DNA of 64,000 nucleotides from RUG563 sp964423675 (GCA_964423675.1 CAYRFP010000001.1:62001-126000); one strand, 5' to 3'; shown: positions 1-8,664, counted from the stretch's first letter. Numbers and translations: made by a program. The notes: generated by a model not told the origin, from the sequence alone.

Positions 1-249
1 AGAAAAATGACGCTGGAAAAGGCAGTTGTTCTTTTGACGATGATTCTTCATCTTTTCCTATTACTTTTGCATCGAACCTTCGGTGGCTTTCAGCTGGGTG
101 CGCGATATGCGGTGGATACGCTGCCCTACTGCTTTTTCTATCAGATGCTCGGCAAAAAAGAAAAGGGATGGACCATTGCACAGCTGGCATGTCTCGTTCC
201 CACGTTTCTTTTCCTTGTAGTTGCTGTTTATTACGTGCATATTGGTTGA
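1..249 (+). CDS. C-terminal end of a polytopic membrane protein (5' end outside window)
   Basis: The reading frame is open from the first base of the window to a TGA at 247-249, so only the last 82 or so residues are visible. They contain two hydrophobic helices separated by a charged loop. A conserved-looking segment, FGGFQLGARYAVDTLPY, resembles the last loop of GT39-like and related integral membrane glycosyltransferases, where a G-x-RY-x-xD-x-xP pattern is common; this resemblance is from memory. An ATG at position 7 exists but has no ribosome binding site. The gene stops 15 bases before an MFS transporter that has its own good ribosome binding site, so the two are probably co-transcribed. 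Function is not assignable from this fragment. Confidence 0.55.
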   Translation, partial: RKMTLEKAVVLLTMILHLFLLLLHRTFGGFQLGARYAVDTLPYCFFYQMLGKKEKGWTIAQLACLVPTFLFLVVAVYYVHIG

Positions 250-264
250 GAAAGGAGTTACATC

Positions 265-1497
265 ATGACGTTTTCTTATCGCCACACCCGCATCGCCTGC
301 TATATGGGATATATAACGCAGGCCATTATCAATAACCTGTCTCCATTACTGTTTCTGACATATCAGCAGGAGTTTTCTCTGTCGCTGTCGCAAATCAGCC
401 TGATGATTACGGTGAACTTTTCCGTTCAGATTGCTGTTGATTTGCTGTCTACAAAATTTGTGGACAAAATCGGCTATCGTGCTTCCATGATACTGGCGCA
501 GGTGCTGTCCGTAACTGGATTGATTGGGCTGGGTATCCTTCCGGCTCTGCTCACCCCTTATACGGCACTGATGCTGTCTACTGTTTTATGCGCGCTTGGC
601 GGCGGGCTGTTGGAAGTGCTGGTCAGCCCTATTCTGGAAGCGCTGCCCAGCGATCGCAAGGCCAGCGAAATGAGTCTGCTCCATTCCTTCTATTGCTGGG
701 GACATGTGGGTGTTGTTCTCCTATCCACAGCCTATTTTCTGTTGATTGGACGCAGCTATTGGCGGGCGCTTCCCCTGCTCTGGGCGCTTGTTCCGATGGC
801 AACAGGTGTGCTGTTCGCCAAGGTTCCGCTTTGCAAGCTGACACAGGATGGTCAGTCTATGCCCGTTCGTCGTCTGGCTATTACGCCGGTTTTCTGGGTG
901 TTTATGTTGCTTATGGTTTGCGCTGGGGCTTCAGAACAGGCGATGAGCCAATGGGCATCCCTGTTTGCGGAAAAGGGGCTGAATGTGAGCAAAACCCTGG
1001 GAGATTTGCTGGGTCCTTGTGCTTTTGCAACACTGGTGGGGTTGTCTCGCATGCTGTTTGGCCGCGCTCAGCATTTGTCAACCCACAAAGCGCTGACGAT
1101 CAGCGCTCTTGGCTGCGTAGCAAGTTATCTGCTCACGATCTTTTCTCCCTGGCCCATTCTTTCGCTGGTTGGCTGTGCACTTTGCGGGTTCTCTGTGGGT
1201 GTTATGTGGCCCGGTGTTTTCTCCACCGCATCGGCGGCTCTCCCTGCTGGCGGCACGGCGATGTTTGCTTTGCTTGCCCTGGCTGGAGATGCGGGTTGCT
1301 GTGTTGGACCCGGTTTGGTGGGCGCAATCAGCGATGGCGTAACGGCGCAGGGAAGCTCCCTGCTCTCTGTACTTTTTCCTTCCGCTGCGCTTTCCCAACT
1401 TGCTCTAAAAATGGGATTTTTGCTGGCAAATGTCTTTCCACTGCTGCTGTTGCTGGGAATGGTGCTGTTGAAAAAAACAGGTAAGAAGCTTGAATGA
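265..1497 (+). CDS. MFS transporter (sugar-permease-like)
   Basis: A 410-residue protein made almost entirely of hydrophobic helices, the size expected for a 12-helix major facilitator. A loop after the second helix reads DLLSTKFVDKIGYR, matching the MFS loop 2-3 signature position (D-R-x-G-R-R type). Glycine- and alanine-rich helices 4-5 and a central basic loop near residue 200 fit the two-bundle fold. Overall character resembles the FucP/Gat sugar-proton symporter branch, but the substrate cannot be read from sequence. The start is supported by AAAGGAG at 251-257, seven bases before ATG. The gene lies 15 bases after the upstream membrane protein. It ends before a promoter serving the next gene. 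Confidence 0.8.
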   Translation: MTFSYRHTRIACYMGYITQAIINNLSPLLFLTYQQEFSLSLSQISLMITVNFSVQIAVDLLSTKFVDKIGYRASMILAQVLSVTGLIGLGILPALLTPYTALMLSTVLCALGGGLLEVLVSPILEALPSDRKASEMSLLHSFYCWGHVGVVLLSTAYFLLIGRSYWRALPLLWALVPMATGVLFAKVPLCKLTQDGQSMPVRRLAITPVFWVFMLLMVCAGASEQAMSQWASLFAEKGLNVSKTLGDLLGPCAFATLVGLSRMLFGRAQHLSTHKALTISALGCVASYLLTIFSPWPILSLVGCALCGFSVGVMWPGVFSTASAALPAGGTAMFALLALAGDAGCCVGPGLVGAISDGVTAQGSSLLSVLFPSAALSQLALKMGFLLANVFPLLLLLGMVLLKKTGKKLE

Positions 1498-1569
1498 AGG
1501 CTTTGATTGATTCAACATTTTCTCCATGCTGCCCGTCATCTCGTTATCTGTAAAATCCTTATTCCGCTC

Positions 1570-1598
1570 TTGTGGTATAAGGCAGGATATGGTATAAT
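1570..1598 (+). promoter_or_regulatory. SigA-type promoter for the DUF6273/NAGPA gene
   Basis: TTGTGG (1570-1575), a 17-base spacer and a consensus TATAAT (1593-1598) lie 64 bases upstream of the ATG at 1662. The -10 is perfect and the -35 shares TTG with the consensus. Confidence 0.6.
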
Positions 1599-1661
1599 AA
1601 AACGAATCCGCTGCTTGCGCCTGAGCGCAAACGGCGAAATAAAAATTGAGGGATGCAAGCT

Positions 1662-3518
1662 ATGCGCAAAAAGATCTTTCCTGTTTTGCTGGTTCTGCTG
1701 ATGCTGGGCTGCGCGGCCGCGCAGGCGCAGGACTCTGCCTCGATCGCAGGCTATTCCAAGGCTTCCGGCTACGAATACGTGAATTTCGGCTCCTATCCTA
1801 CCGATGCGGATGGCACGGAGCAGCCTATTCTCTGGCGCGTGCTGCGCACTGCTAATGGTGAGGCGTATCTGCTGTCGGAGTATATTCTGTTCGCTAGCCC
1901 TGTTCATGCAGACTATGAGCATTATGACGGCTGGGAAAATAGCGATCTGTATGCGTATCTGAACAGCGAATTCAAGCAGGATGCATTTTCCGCAGCGGAT
2001 CAGCAGGCACTGATCTGCCGCACAGAGGATAATGCGCTGGTTACGCTGATTTCTGGCGATGAACTGCGGGATGCTTCCATTGGCTTTTCTAGCAATAACG
2101 CCCGCCTTTGCACCAGCACGGCTTGGGCACGGCGGGAACGCCCGGAAAACAAGAAGCTGCAGTTGATGATTTACAGCAAGGGCCACAAGTATAGTCCTTG
2201 GTGGTCTCGCACCCGTTCTACGGATAATCCCAAGCAGCAGCGCCGCGTGATGGACGAAGGCAAAACGGGCCGCCTTTCTGTTGGTAATCCGGACATGGGT
2301 GTACGTCCTGCCATCAACGTGGATTTAACCAAGCTGATTATTACAGGCGGCAACGGCTCCATGGAGTCTCCCTATCAGCTGGCAGCAGCGAATGCGGCCG
2401 TTGCAGAAACACCCGTTCCTGTCACTGATGCGCCTGCGCTTCCTGTAGTAACGGTTGCTCCTACTGCGTCTCCGGCTGTCTCTGGAAATATGAACAGCGG
2501 CACAGTTTCCATGCCTGGCGCCGCTGTACTTCCCCAGGCCACGGAAATGCCTGCGGTGAATACCGGTGCTGAAAATCAGACTGCTACTGCATCCACCGGT
2601 TTCACGGCTGCTGGCAAAACGGAAAACATTCACGCTGGCTTCCCCGCACTGACCGCTGAAGGATTCCTGCCGGAGGGAGAAAGCGAGTTCGTTCTTCAGG
2701 ATACACAAAACGGCGTTTGGCTTTATGCATCTCAATCGCTGCGCATTCAGATCGTGCGCAAAACCGGAACGAACAGTAAGAATCAACCGCTGCGCTGGTA
2801 TGAAGCGGAGATTTTCACCCGGGATACCAGCGAACTTTTCGATCTATTCCCCTATAACGAAGCAAAGTATATGAACCGCTATGCGCTGGCGCTGGCAGAT
2901 GAAATTGCGATTAATCATCAGCTGGTGTTTGCCATAAATTCGGACTACTTTATTTATCGTGTAGGCCGTGATGCGGAGGAAAAATACGATTACCCCATTG
3001 GTACGATCATCCGTGATGGCAAGATTTTCTATGATCGTCCCCGCAAGGCTACTTCTACCGTTTATCCGCCGCTGGATGTTATGGCGCTGTATCCGGACGG
3101 CAGCGTACAGCTGTTCTACAACGGCGAGAAGACTGCCGAGGAAATTCTCGCAACCGGTGCGACCGATACGCTGGCTTTCGGCCCCATTCTGGTTGAAAAT
3201 GGCCAGATTGCTGCCCGCTCTAAGGAATACGGAAATACGCCCAATCCGCGTACAGCCTTTGGCATGGTGGAGCCGGGATACTATGTAGCGCTGATGGTAG
3301 AGTCCCGTATCTCCGAAAGCAAGGGTGAATCCTGCGTTTGGATGGGCGAAAAGATGGCCGAATTGGGCTGTCAGTCCGCCATTAATCTGGATGGTGGCGC
3401 CACCTCTACCATGATTTTCATGGGAAAGCAGATCAACAAAAGCGGGAATTACGGCGATATCACCAATCGCAAGCAGAATGAATTGCTAGGCATTGGCCAT
3501 TCGGACGCTGTGAAATAA
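1662..3518 (+). CDS. Secreted DUF6273 plus phosphodiester glycosidase (NAGPA-like) protein
   Basis: 618 residues with a signal peptide (basic MRKK, hydrophobic core, small residues near residue 20; a Cys in LGCAAA could instead be a lipobox). Residues 30-225 match the DUF6273 pattern: WRVL near the start, a W-E-N-S-x-L-x-x-x-LN segment, then WWSRTRS and a closing GVRPAINV. A Pro/Thr/Ala-rich linker covers about 240-330. Residues 400-615 are a NAGPA domain (phosphodiester glycosidase, PF09992 type), with AINSDYF, NPRTAFG and the signature NLDGGATSTM. Family members remove GlcNAc from phosphodiester linkages or act on exopolysaccharide; the substrate here is unknown. The start at 1662 is preferred over the ATG at 1653 because GAGGG (1648-1652) sits nine bases before 1662 and touches 1653. 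A strong terminator follows. Confidence 0.82.
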   Translation: MRKKIFPVLLVLLMLGCAAAQAQDSASIAGYSKASGYEYVNFGSYPTDADGTEQPILWRVLRTANGEAYLLSEYILFASPVHADYEHYDGWENSDLYAYLNSEFKQDAFSAADQQALICRTEDNALVTLISGDELRDASIGFSSNNARLCTSTAWARRERPENKKLQLMIYSKGHKYSPWWSRTRSTDNPKQQRRVMDEGKTGRLSVGNPDMGVRPAINVDLTKLIITGGNGSMESPYQLAAANAAVAETPVPVTDAPALPVVTVAPTASPAVSGNMNSGTVSMPGAAVLPQATEMPAVNTGAENQTATASTGFTAAGKTENIHAGFPALTAEGFLPEGESEFVLQDTQNGVWLYASQSLRIQIVRKTGTNSKNQPLRWYEAEIFTRDTSELFDLFPYNEAKYMNRYALALADEIAINHQLVFAINSDYFIYRVGRDAEEKYDYPIGTIIRDGKIFYDRPRKATSTVYPPLDVMALYPDGSVQLFYNGEKTAEEILATGATDTLAFGPILVENGQIAARSKEYGNTPNPRTAFGMVEPGYYVALMVESRISESKGESCVWMGEKMAELGCQSAINLDGGATSTMIFMGKQINKSGNYGDITNRKQNELLGIGHSDAVK

Positions 3519-3544
3519 CAGAAAACAAAGTCATCAAGAAAAGC

Positions 3545-3578
3545 AACCCCGCCAGGCAATACGCCGAGCGGGGTTTTT
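3545..3578 (+). terminator. Rho-independent terminator
   Basis: Eight-base stem AACCCCGC (3545-3552) with GCGGGGTT (3568-3575), a 15-base loop and a T-run. It lies 27 bases after the NAGPA gene and separates it from the convergent APH gene. Confidence 0.8.
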
Positions 3579-3597
3579 CCTATGCTTTTAGAGAGAA

Positions 3598-4371
3598 TCA
3601 GCCAAATACTTCAAACGCCGCTACAACACGCAGCATGTCCAGAATAACATTTTTTCGTCCATAGGCATCCAGAAAATAATCTGTGTACTGCTCCGTTTTT
3701 AGATTAAACTGAAGCGACCAAAGCGCCCAATACAGATCAATATGTCGATCCCCCGCGCCAGCCAGTGCCAAATCAATAAATGTATGAAAATGACCGTTCC
3801 GAGCAATGACATTGGGCAGACAGGCATCGCCGTGAATCAGGCAATCGTTTTTCAGCAGGCCTTTGCTTTCCTGCATAAGGCCCCATGCTTCTTGGCGAGA
3901 TTGAATCGGAAAGTTTTGCATGAGCACATGTTCATCGTAAAATCCGCCGTTTATATCCCCAGAAGCGGATTCCAGATACCGCTGCTGGCGGTAGGAAAAC
4001 GGAACGTTCAAAAGCGGCTGGGTATGCAGCGTTTGCAGTGCCTGAGCCAATGTCTCACATAAGCCTTTCGGATTATCCAGCATGTGTGTTAGATCATCCC
4101 CCATGGCACTGCGCGTGACCAGATAATCTCGATCAGCCGAGATATAATCCACCACCTCAACACCTAGGTTTCGCTGGAAAAACTGCTGCGTCATCTCCGC
4201 TTCTCGGGACAACGCATGAGCGGCATCAACCTTCAAATAATATCCGGAATCAAGATAATAAACAACGGCATTGGATGAACAACTGCTATCGAATGCATTC
4301 GTTCCCTGCAAAAGGCCATGAAGCGCCTGAGGGAAATCTGCCATTGAAAGCAGAACGGGAGTCTTTTTCAT
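3598..4371 (-). CDS. Aminoglycoside phosphotransferase, APH(3')-like
   Basis: 257 residues with the APH/choline-kinase fold. The catalytic loop HGDACLPN carries the Brenner-type H-G-D-x-x-x-x-N with catalytic Asp and metal-binding Asn. It is followed by FIDLALAGAGDRHIDLYWAL, which aligns with the FIDLGRSG...D-x-x-x-D region of APH(3')-III, and the C-terminal helices also match that group. The N-terminal lobe has a plausible ATP-site Lys (YYLKVDA). The family transfers phosphate from ATP to the 3'-OH of kanamycin-type aminoglycosides; the true substrate here is untested. An upstream GTG (4404) is possible, but the ATG at 4371 has GAGAGG eight bases before it. It lies downstream of rnhA on the same strand and is probably co-transcribed with it. 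Confidence 0.8.
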   Translation of the reverse strand: MKKTPVLLSMADFPQALHGLLQGTNAFDSSCSSNAVVYYLDSGYYLKVDAAHALSREAEMTQQFFQRNLGVEVVDYISADRDYLVTRSAMGDDLTHMLDNPKGLCETLAQALQTLHTQPLLNVPFSYRQQRYLESASGDINGGFYDEHVLMQNFPIQSRQEAWGLMQESKGLLKNDCLIHGDACLPNVIARNGHFHTFIDLALAGAGDRHIDLYWALWSLQFNLKTEQYTDYFLDAYGRKNVILDMLRVVAAFEVFG

Positions 4372-4413
4372 GAGAGCCGCCTCTCTTTCTTGATTGGTTG
4401 GCACGAAGTTGAA

Positions 4414-4926
4414 TTACTCCTGAGAATGGATCACACGAACATGTTCTGCGTCGCCCAAATCAGGATTGCGAGCTAAGTATTGCTGGATGGCATCCCGAGC
4501 CAGCGCGTCACAGCGATTGTTTTCCGGATGATCGGCATGGCCTTTGACCTTATTGAAATGCATTACATGGCCTTTTTTGTTGATGGTCAGAAGCAGTAAA
4601 CGCCAAAGATCCTGATTTTCCACAGGCTTGCCCTCGCTATTTTTCCACCCACGCTTTTGCCAGCTTTCCAGCCAATGCTGATTAAATGCATTCACCAAAT
4701 AAGCGGAATCGGAATGCACAGTCACCTGGCAGCGGGTTTTCAGCTTGCCCAGCGCGCTGATCAGAGCGAAAACCTCCATGCGATTATTGGTAGTCTGGGG
4801 CATGCTGCCGCTAATTTCCAGTTCATGCTGGCCATATCGCAAAATGGCGGCCCATCCGCCCGGGCCTGGATTGCCAGAGCATGCGCCGTCTGTAAAAATA
4901 TCCACAGCCTTGAGTGTCTCGCTCAT
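4414..4926 (-). CDS. rnhA: Ribonuclease HI
   Basis: 170 residues covering the full RNase H fold. It cleaves the RNA strand of RNA-DNA hybrids (R-loops, primers) with two metal ions. The carboxylate tetrad is visible: Asp13 in FTDGACSGNPGPGG, Glu51 in NNRMEV, Asp73 in HSDSAYLV, and Asp140 in NNRCDALA. The mobile-loop His is His130 (KGHAD). A basic protrusion (QKRGWKNSEGK) matches the E. coli-type handle region. The catalytic set is complete, so the enzyme should be active. Its stop lies 43 bases before the best APH start. Confidence 0.95.
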   Translation of the reverse strand: MSETLKAVDIFTDGACSGNPGPGGWAAILRYGQHELEISGSMPQTTNNRMEVFALISALGKLKTRCQVTVHSDSAYLVNAFNQHWLESWQKRGWKNSEGKPVENQDLWRLLLLTINKKGHVMHFNKVKGHADHPENNRCDALARDAIQQYLARNPDLGDAEHVRVIHSQE

Positions 4927-5087
4927 GCGCCAAAGCGCCTCCCTGTTTAGGTTACTTCCTCCTAACTATACCATAGACGTCCGCTAAATGCAATAAAAAG
5001 GTATACGGAAACGATCAGGGGGCTCTGATTTCATGGACATAGAAGGAACGTTTCTCTCATAAGATGAAGAAAAAAGGAGTGTGGCGC

Positions 5088-5774
5088 ATGATTAAGAATA
5101 CTCGGGACGTGATGGATCTTTCGCCTCAGCGAAATGAACCGGAAAGCCAGGAAAGAAACGCTTTAGAATACATAAAACCAGACCGGAGTTCGCGCGTGTT
5201 CGAGAAGCTATCTCGAAATGCCGCGCTGGCTGCGTTGATGCTTTTGAGCATTGTTTCTATTCGCAATGCGCAGCTCCCTTCCGGGCAAACACTGCTTACT
5301 GCCGCACAGACAATCTTGGACCCAGAATGGGACGAAACCCTGGGGAAAATCGATTTTGTCGGTCATTTTTTTCCAGAAACCGTATCTGTTTTCTTTGAAA
5401 CAGACATTGAAAAGTATCGGTTGGCTGCCCCTTGCACAAGCGGACGATTGGTGCATGTCTGGTCAGAAAAAGAACCTTATTTGGGGTACAAGTCTCCTGA
5501 TGGTTCCACGGTGTATGCCGTCGGCGATGGCCAGGTTATGAGCCTGTCGCACGGAATGGAGGAAGAGAACATTGTGCGAGTGCGCCAGGAGGACGGGCTG
5601 GAAATCCTTTATTATAACATCGCTACTCTGTCGATTCAGGAAGGGGATGAAATAAAGCAAGGGCAGGGCATCGGTTCAATATTGGCAGAGAAAGAAACTG
5701 TCATTGAAGTGCGACGAAACGGAATGCCGGTGAATCCAACTGCATGGATCCACGAGGCGGGAACAAAACCATGA
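5088..5774 (+). CDS. SpoIVFA-like degenerate M23 membrane protein
   Basis: 228 residues: a hydrophilic N-terminus of about 50, one membrane segment (about 55-75), and a C-terminal M23/LytM-like beta domain (about 125-225) with the usual VYAVGDGQV and EGDEIKQGQGIG strands. The zinc ligands of active LytM are missing: where H-x-H is expected the sequence reads YYNIAT, so the domain should be non-hydrolytic. This is the arrangement of SpoIVFA, which tethers and inhibits the SpoIVFB protease in the mother cell. The next gene, overlapping by ATGA, is a SpoIVFB-type protease. The start at 5088 is chosen over 5064 because AAAGGAG (5073-5079) is eight bases upstream of 5088. Remote similarity makes the name an inference from domain plus context. 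Confidence 0.72.
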   Translation: MIKNTRDVMDLSPQRNEPESQERNALEYIKPDRSSRVFEKLSRNAALAALMLLSIVSIRNAQLPSGQTLLTAAQTILDPEWDETLGKIDFVGHFFPETVSVFFETDIEKYRLAAPCTSGRLVHVWSEKEPYLGYKSPDGSTVYAVGDGQVMSLSHGMEEENIVRVRQEDGLEILYYNIATLSIQEGDEIKQGQGIGSILAEKETVIEVRRNGMPVNPTAWIHEAGTKP

Positions 5775-6616
5775 AGATATGCATAAAGAGGACCGTATTC
5801 TGTCTGCATCCGCTTATGATCGTGTGCGGAATCGGGTATGTTTTTTTTGGACGAGTTCAGTTGCTTCTTGCCTCCGTATGCGCTATGCTGCTCCATGAAC
5901 TCGGTCATTTTCTGGCAGGAAAAGTGTTAGGCATTCCAATTGATTCCATCGAATTAACGCCCTTCGGCGGTGTCATTACCGTGGAAGGGCTGCCGTCCTT
6001 TTTGCCTCTTCGCAAAGCAGTTTTTGCCATCGCAGGGCCTGCTGCTAGCGCGCTCGGGTGTTTCTTAGCCGCTTTTCTAGCAAACGCTTCCTGGGTCAAT
6101 CTCTCTTTTGCTATTCACTTTGCAAGAAGCAATCTTTTGCTTTTCTGCATTAATCTTTTGCCAGTACTTCCGTTGGATGGTGGAAGGATCATCCGTGCTT
6201 TGCTGGAAAAAGTGATGGGATTTCAAACGGGAACGCGGACTTTGGTTTGGATTGGCTATGGAACAGGGATAGGACTTGGTCTGCTGTCTTTGCTCATGGC
6301 ATTTCACGGGATTCTGAATCCGGCCCCAGCATTTGCGGGTATTTATCTATGTTATGCAGCTGCACAGGAAGTGAAGCAGGGTACGGGACATTATATAAAC
6401 TCTTTAATTGTTCGCCGTCAACACTTGGAAAAAAATCAGGTTCTGCCTGTGGAGTTTCTTGCTGTCAGTGACAATACGCCATTGCCCGCTTTGCTACGTC
6501 ATCTTTCGCCTGGCAAATATCACATAATCTATCAAATAGACGAAGATGGAATGACTTGCAAAAAAATACTTGATGAAAAGGCTCTTTGCGATTCACTTTT
6601 ACAAACCGGAGAATGA
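5771..6616 (+). CDS. spoIVFB: Site-2 protease, SpoIVFB family (M50)
   Basis: 281 residues, polytopic. The zinc motif HELGH is at residues 42-46 in a membrane helix, and the second ligand segment NLLPVLPLDGGRI carries the Asp at about 136. SpoIVFB cleaves pro-sigma-K within the mother-cell membrane during sporulation. The C-terminal 65 residues look like a single CBS-type domain, as in Bacillus SpoIVFB, where it senses ATP. ATG at 5771 overlaps the upstream TGA by four bases and is preceded by GAGGCGGG, indicating translational coupling with the SpoIVFA-like gene. Other M50 proteases share the fold, but the paired degenerate M23 partner favours the sporulation role. Confidence 0.85.
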   Translation: MKICIKRTVFCLHPLMIVCGIGYVFFGRVQLLLASVCAMLLHELGHFLAGKVLGIPIDSIELTPFGGVITVEGLPSFLPLRKAVFAIAGPAASALGCFLAAFLANASWVNLSFAIHFARSNLLLFCINLLPVLPLDGGRIIRALLEKVMGFQTGTRTLVWIGYGTGIGLGLLSLLMAFHGILNPAPAFAGIYLCYAAAQEVKQGTGHYINSLIVRRQHLEKNQVLPVEFLAVSDNTPLPALLRHLSPGKYHIIYQIDEDGMTCKKILDEKALCDSLLQTGE

Positions 6617-6831
6617 AATACGGTTTAAAAAGCAATTCAGAGACCACATTCTATATTTTACATACCATACTCTCTTTTTGCAATTTCTTTTTCATTCTAT
6701 TCCCTGTTCCATAGACGGGAATCCTCGCGCTCCATAGAGAATTTTTTGATAAAAAATGAACTTTCTTCTTTCCATCGCTGTCTTATAGGTGTATCGGCCG
6801 ATACGGAGAAGCAATCGCAGGGGGAGACATC

Positions 6832-7320
6832 ATGACCGAGGCAGAATTTGAAGCGCAGGTGACCGCAATGACAAACCTGATGTATTACACGGCTGCCAGC
6901 CTTCTATCTAATCCTTACGATCAACAGGACGCGATTCAGGAAAGCATCTATCGTGGCTGGCGAAATCTTGGGAAGCTGCGAAACGAAGCGGCATTTCGGC
7001 CCTGGATGATGCGCATTCTGGTGCGTCAATGTCGCAGCTTCGGGCGCAGAAAGAATCGAGAGATTCCAACGGAGCAAATGGAAGAAAAATCTGCATCTGA
7101 TCCCATTGAAGTGTTCATTCGAAACCATGCACTTCGGCAGGCCCTGATGCAGCTGCCAGAAAAACTTCGGCTTGCTGTCACGCTGGTATGTGTGGATGGC
7201 TTCTCCTATGAATATGCGGCTCAGATCCTAGGGATTCCTCTTGGTACGGTAAAAAGCCGCGTGAATCATGGCAGAGCGCATTTACGGCGCATCCTGGGAA
7301 ACGAGGTGGATGAAAAATGA
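6832..7320 (+). CDS. ECF-type RNA polymerase sigma factor
   Basis: 162 residues with two regions. Sigma region 2 is at about 10-80, with the helix DQQDAIQESIYRGWRNLGKLR typical of core binding and -10 recognition. Region 4 is at about 105-158, with LPEKLRLAVTLV and the HTH YEYAAQILGIPLGTVKSRVNHGRAHL for -35 recognition. There is no region 1 or 3, as expected for the extracytoplasmic-function class. GGGGGAG precedes the ATG by about six bases. The stop overlaps the start of the next gene by four bases (ATGA). That gene encodes a single-pass membrane protein of the anti-sigma type, so the pair is a probable envelope-stress signalling unit. The 215-base gap upstream holds no promoter I can call. 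Confidence 0.88.
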   Translation: MTEAEFEAQVTAMTNLMYYTAASLLSNPYDQQDAIQESIYRGWRNLGKLRNEAAFRPWMMRILVRQCRSFGRRKNREIPTEQMEEKSASDPIEVFIRNHALRQALMQLPEKLRLAVTLVCVDGFSYEYAAQILGIPLGTVKSRVNHGRAHLRRILGNEVDEK

Positions 7321-8378
7321 CAAACAAGGACTGGCAGGCCGCCTTTGGGGAGACGCCGGAGGAGATCAGGCGCTGTGTCGCCCATGCCTTAGCACAAAAG
7401 AATAAGGAGGAAACAAAAATGAAAAAAGCTGTAACGCGGACGCTTGTTCTATCTGTCGCGTTGATCCTTGTAACCACATGCGCGGCCTTAGCTGCCACGA
7501 AGCTGGGGCTGACCGATTTCCTTCGGCTATCAAGCTTGGAGGGCATTCAGCATGAAACCCCCGAACTGATTTGGATACAAGAAAACGACCTTGTGGACGC
7601 CCAGATTCGCGAAGTAGCATGCGATGGCGTCAGCGCCCATATCGTGGTGGCATATACAGCCAAGCATCCCGGAGACGCACTGCTGATGGACTTTGATGAA
7701 AACAAGGCCGATGTTGCTTTTTCCAATGAGCGGCAAAACAAGCGTCTTATACTGATCAATTCCATGGAATTGCAAGCCATGCCGGGCGGCGATATTCTCA
7801 ATACCGGAATTCAATGGGATTACGAAACCCCGGAAACGCTGGTGGTGGATTATTCGGTTTATCTCTGCCCAGACATACTCGCATATTCGGGGGACTTCAC
7901 TGTATCGTCTGATCCCTGGACGCTGCGCTTCACCCCGCGCGTATACGAAAGCGTGGATCAATTTTTCGATCTGCAATTCGAAATGACGCTGTCGGCGAAG
8001 CCGGGAAGCTATGCTGTGTACCACGCCGTTAACATGCCGCTGCAGATGGAGCAATACCATGTAAACGCCGCTGCGGTGGTGGCAACGGACATGGCGTGCT
8101 ACCTATCCGTGGAAGTAGAGGGTGATCCGGGCATGGAAGAAACGCCGCTGCATGGCTCCTATTGGCTGCATGTTCTGGATGAAAAGAGCCTGTCCGTGCC
8201 GCTGCTCAATGGCGGAGAATGGATTTCGCTAAACGAAGACGACGAAGTGATGCATTTTATCGTTCGGGAAAGCCTGCAAGAATTCAGACCCGGCGATTCT
8301 CTGACGATTCAGCCCTATGATTCCCATACTCAGACTGAATACACGCAAATGATTCTGGAACTGGAAAAAGAAAAGTAA
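7317..8378 (+). CDS. Probable anti-sigma factor, single-pass membrane protein
   Basis: 353 residues. A short cytoplasmic segment (1-36) starts MTNKDWQAAFGETPEEIRR, which resembles the sigma-binding N-terminus of Clostridia anti-sigma proteins with DUF4179-like exteriors. One membrane helix follows (about 38-60) and then a 290-residue external beta-rich domain. No zinc-binding H-x3-C-x2-C is present, so it is not a classical ZAS protein. Translational coupling to the sigma factor (ATGA overlap) is the main support for the role. The external domain probably senses an envelope signal, but I recognise no ligand motif. A strong hairpin terminator follows 12 bases after the stop. Confidence 0.65.
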   Translation: MTNKDWQAAFGETPEEIRRCVAHALAQKNKEETKMKKAVTRTLVLSVALILVTTCAALAATKLGLTDFLRLSSLEGIQHETPELIWIQENDLVDAQIREVACDGVSAHIVVAYTAKHPGDALLMDFDENKADVAFSNERQNKRLILINSMELQAMPGGDILNTGIQWDYETPETLVVDYSVYLCPDILAYSGDFTVSSDPWTLRFTPRVYESVDQFFDLQFEMTLSAKPGSYAVYHAVNMPLQMEQYHVNAAAVVATDMACYLSVEVEGDPGMEETPLHGSYWLHVLDEKSLSVPLLNGGEWISLNEDDEVMHFIVRESLQEFRPGDSLTIQPYDSHTQTEYTQMILELEKEK

Positions 8379-8390
8379 AGAAAAAGGCAA

Positions 8391-8423
8391 GCGCGCCCGC
8401 AGCAATTGCAGGCGCGTTTTCTT
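8391..8423 (+). terminator. Rho-independent terminator (likely bidirectional)
   Basis: GC-rich stem GCGCGCCCGCA with TGCAGGCGCGT around a five-base loop, followed by TTTTCTT. The minus strand also has a T-rich tract past the stem, so it may also end the small minus-strand ORF at 8430-8570. Confidence 0.75.
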
Positions 8424-8429
8424 GTGCCG

Positions 8430-8570
8430 TTATCGCCCAAGCAGCAGATCAATCCGCCTGTTCCGGCGAATCCAGGGGCTTTGCCAGCCGTTGCTGGCAT
8501 AGTCCCGGAAAGCAGCGCGGGCGGCGCGATGACGGGAAAGCGTTTCTCTCCATGTGTTTATTCGTTCCAT
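8430..8570 (-). CDS. Putative 46-residue basic small protein
   Basis: A 47-codon ORF from ATG at 8570 to TAA at 8430-8432. Its best evidence is a strong ribosome binding site, GAGGGAGG, seven bases upstream. The product starts MERINTWRETLSRHR, is rich in Arg and Trp, and has a predicted strongly positive charge with no signal peptide or membrane helix. It sits between two hairpin terminators, downstream of a decayed solute-binding protein gene on the same strand. I do not recognise a family. It may be a real small protein or the last intact piece of a lost operon. Confidence 0.4.
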   Translation of the reverse strand: MERINTWRETLSRHRAARAAFRDYASNGWQSPWIRRNRRIDLLLGR

Positions 8571-8629
8571 TTTATTCCCTCCCTCACCACATATCGTGCG
8601 CCGCGGGATGAAGCTCTATTCCCTGCCCC

Positions 8630-8664
8630 AAAACGTGAAAGAGACACGGGCTTTCGCCCGCGTC
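8630..8664 (-). terminator. Hairpin, possible terminator of the solute-binding remnant
   Basis: On the minus strand GACGCGGGC pairs with GCCCGTGTC (one G-T pair) around a GAAA tetraloop (8643-8664), followed by a moderately T-rich tract. It lies 43 bases downstream of the remnant's stop codon. Confidence 0.5.

Noticed and set aside
588..1484. A 298-codon frame overlapping the MFS gene on the same strand
   Set aside because: It is a +2 frame of the MFS coding sequence with Cys/Trp-rich, non-protein-like translation.
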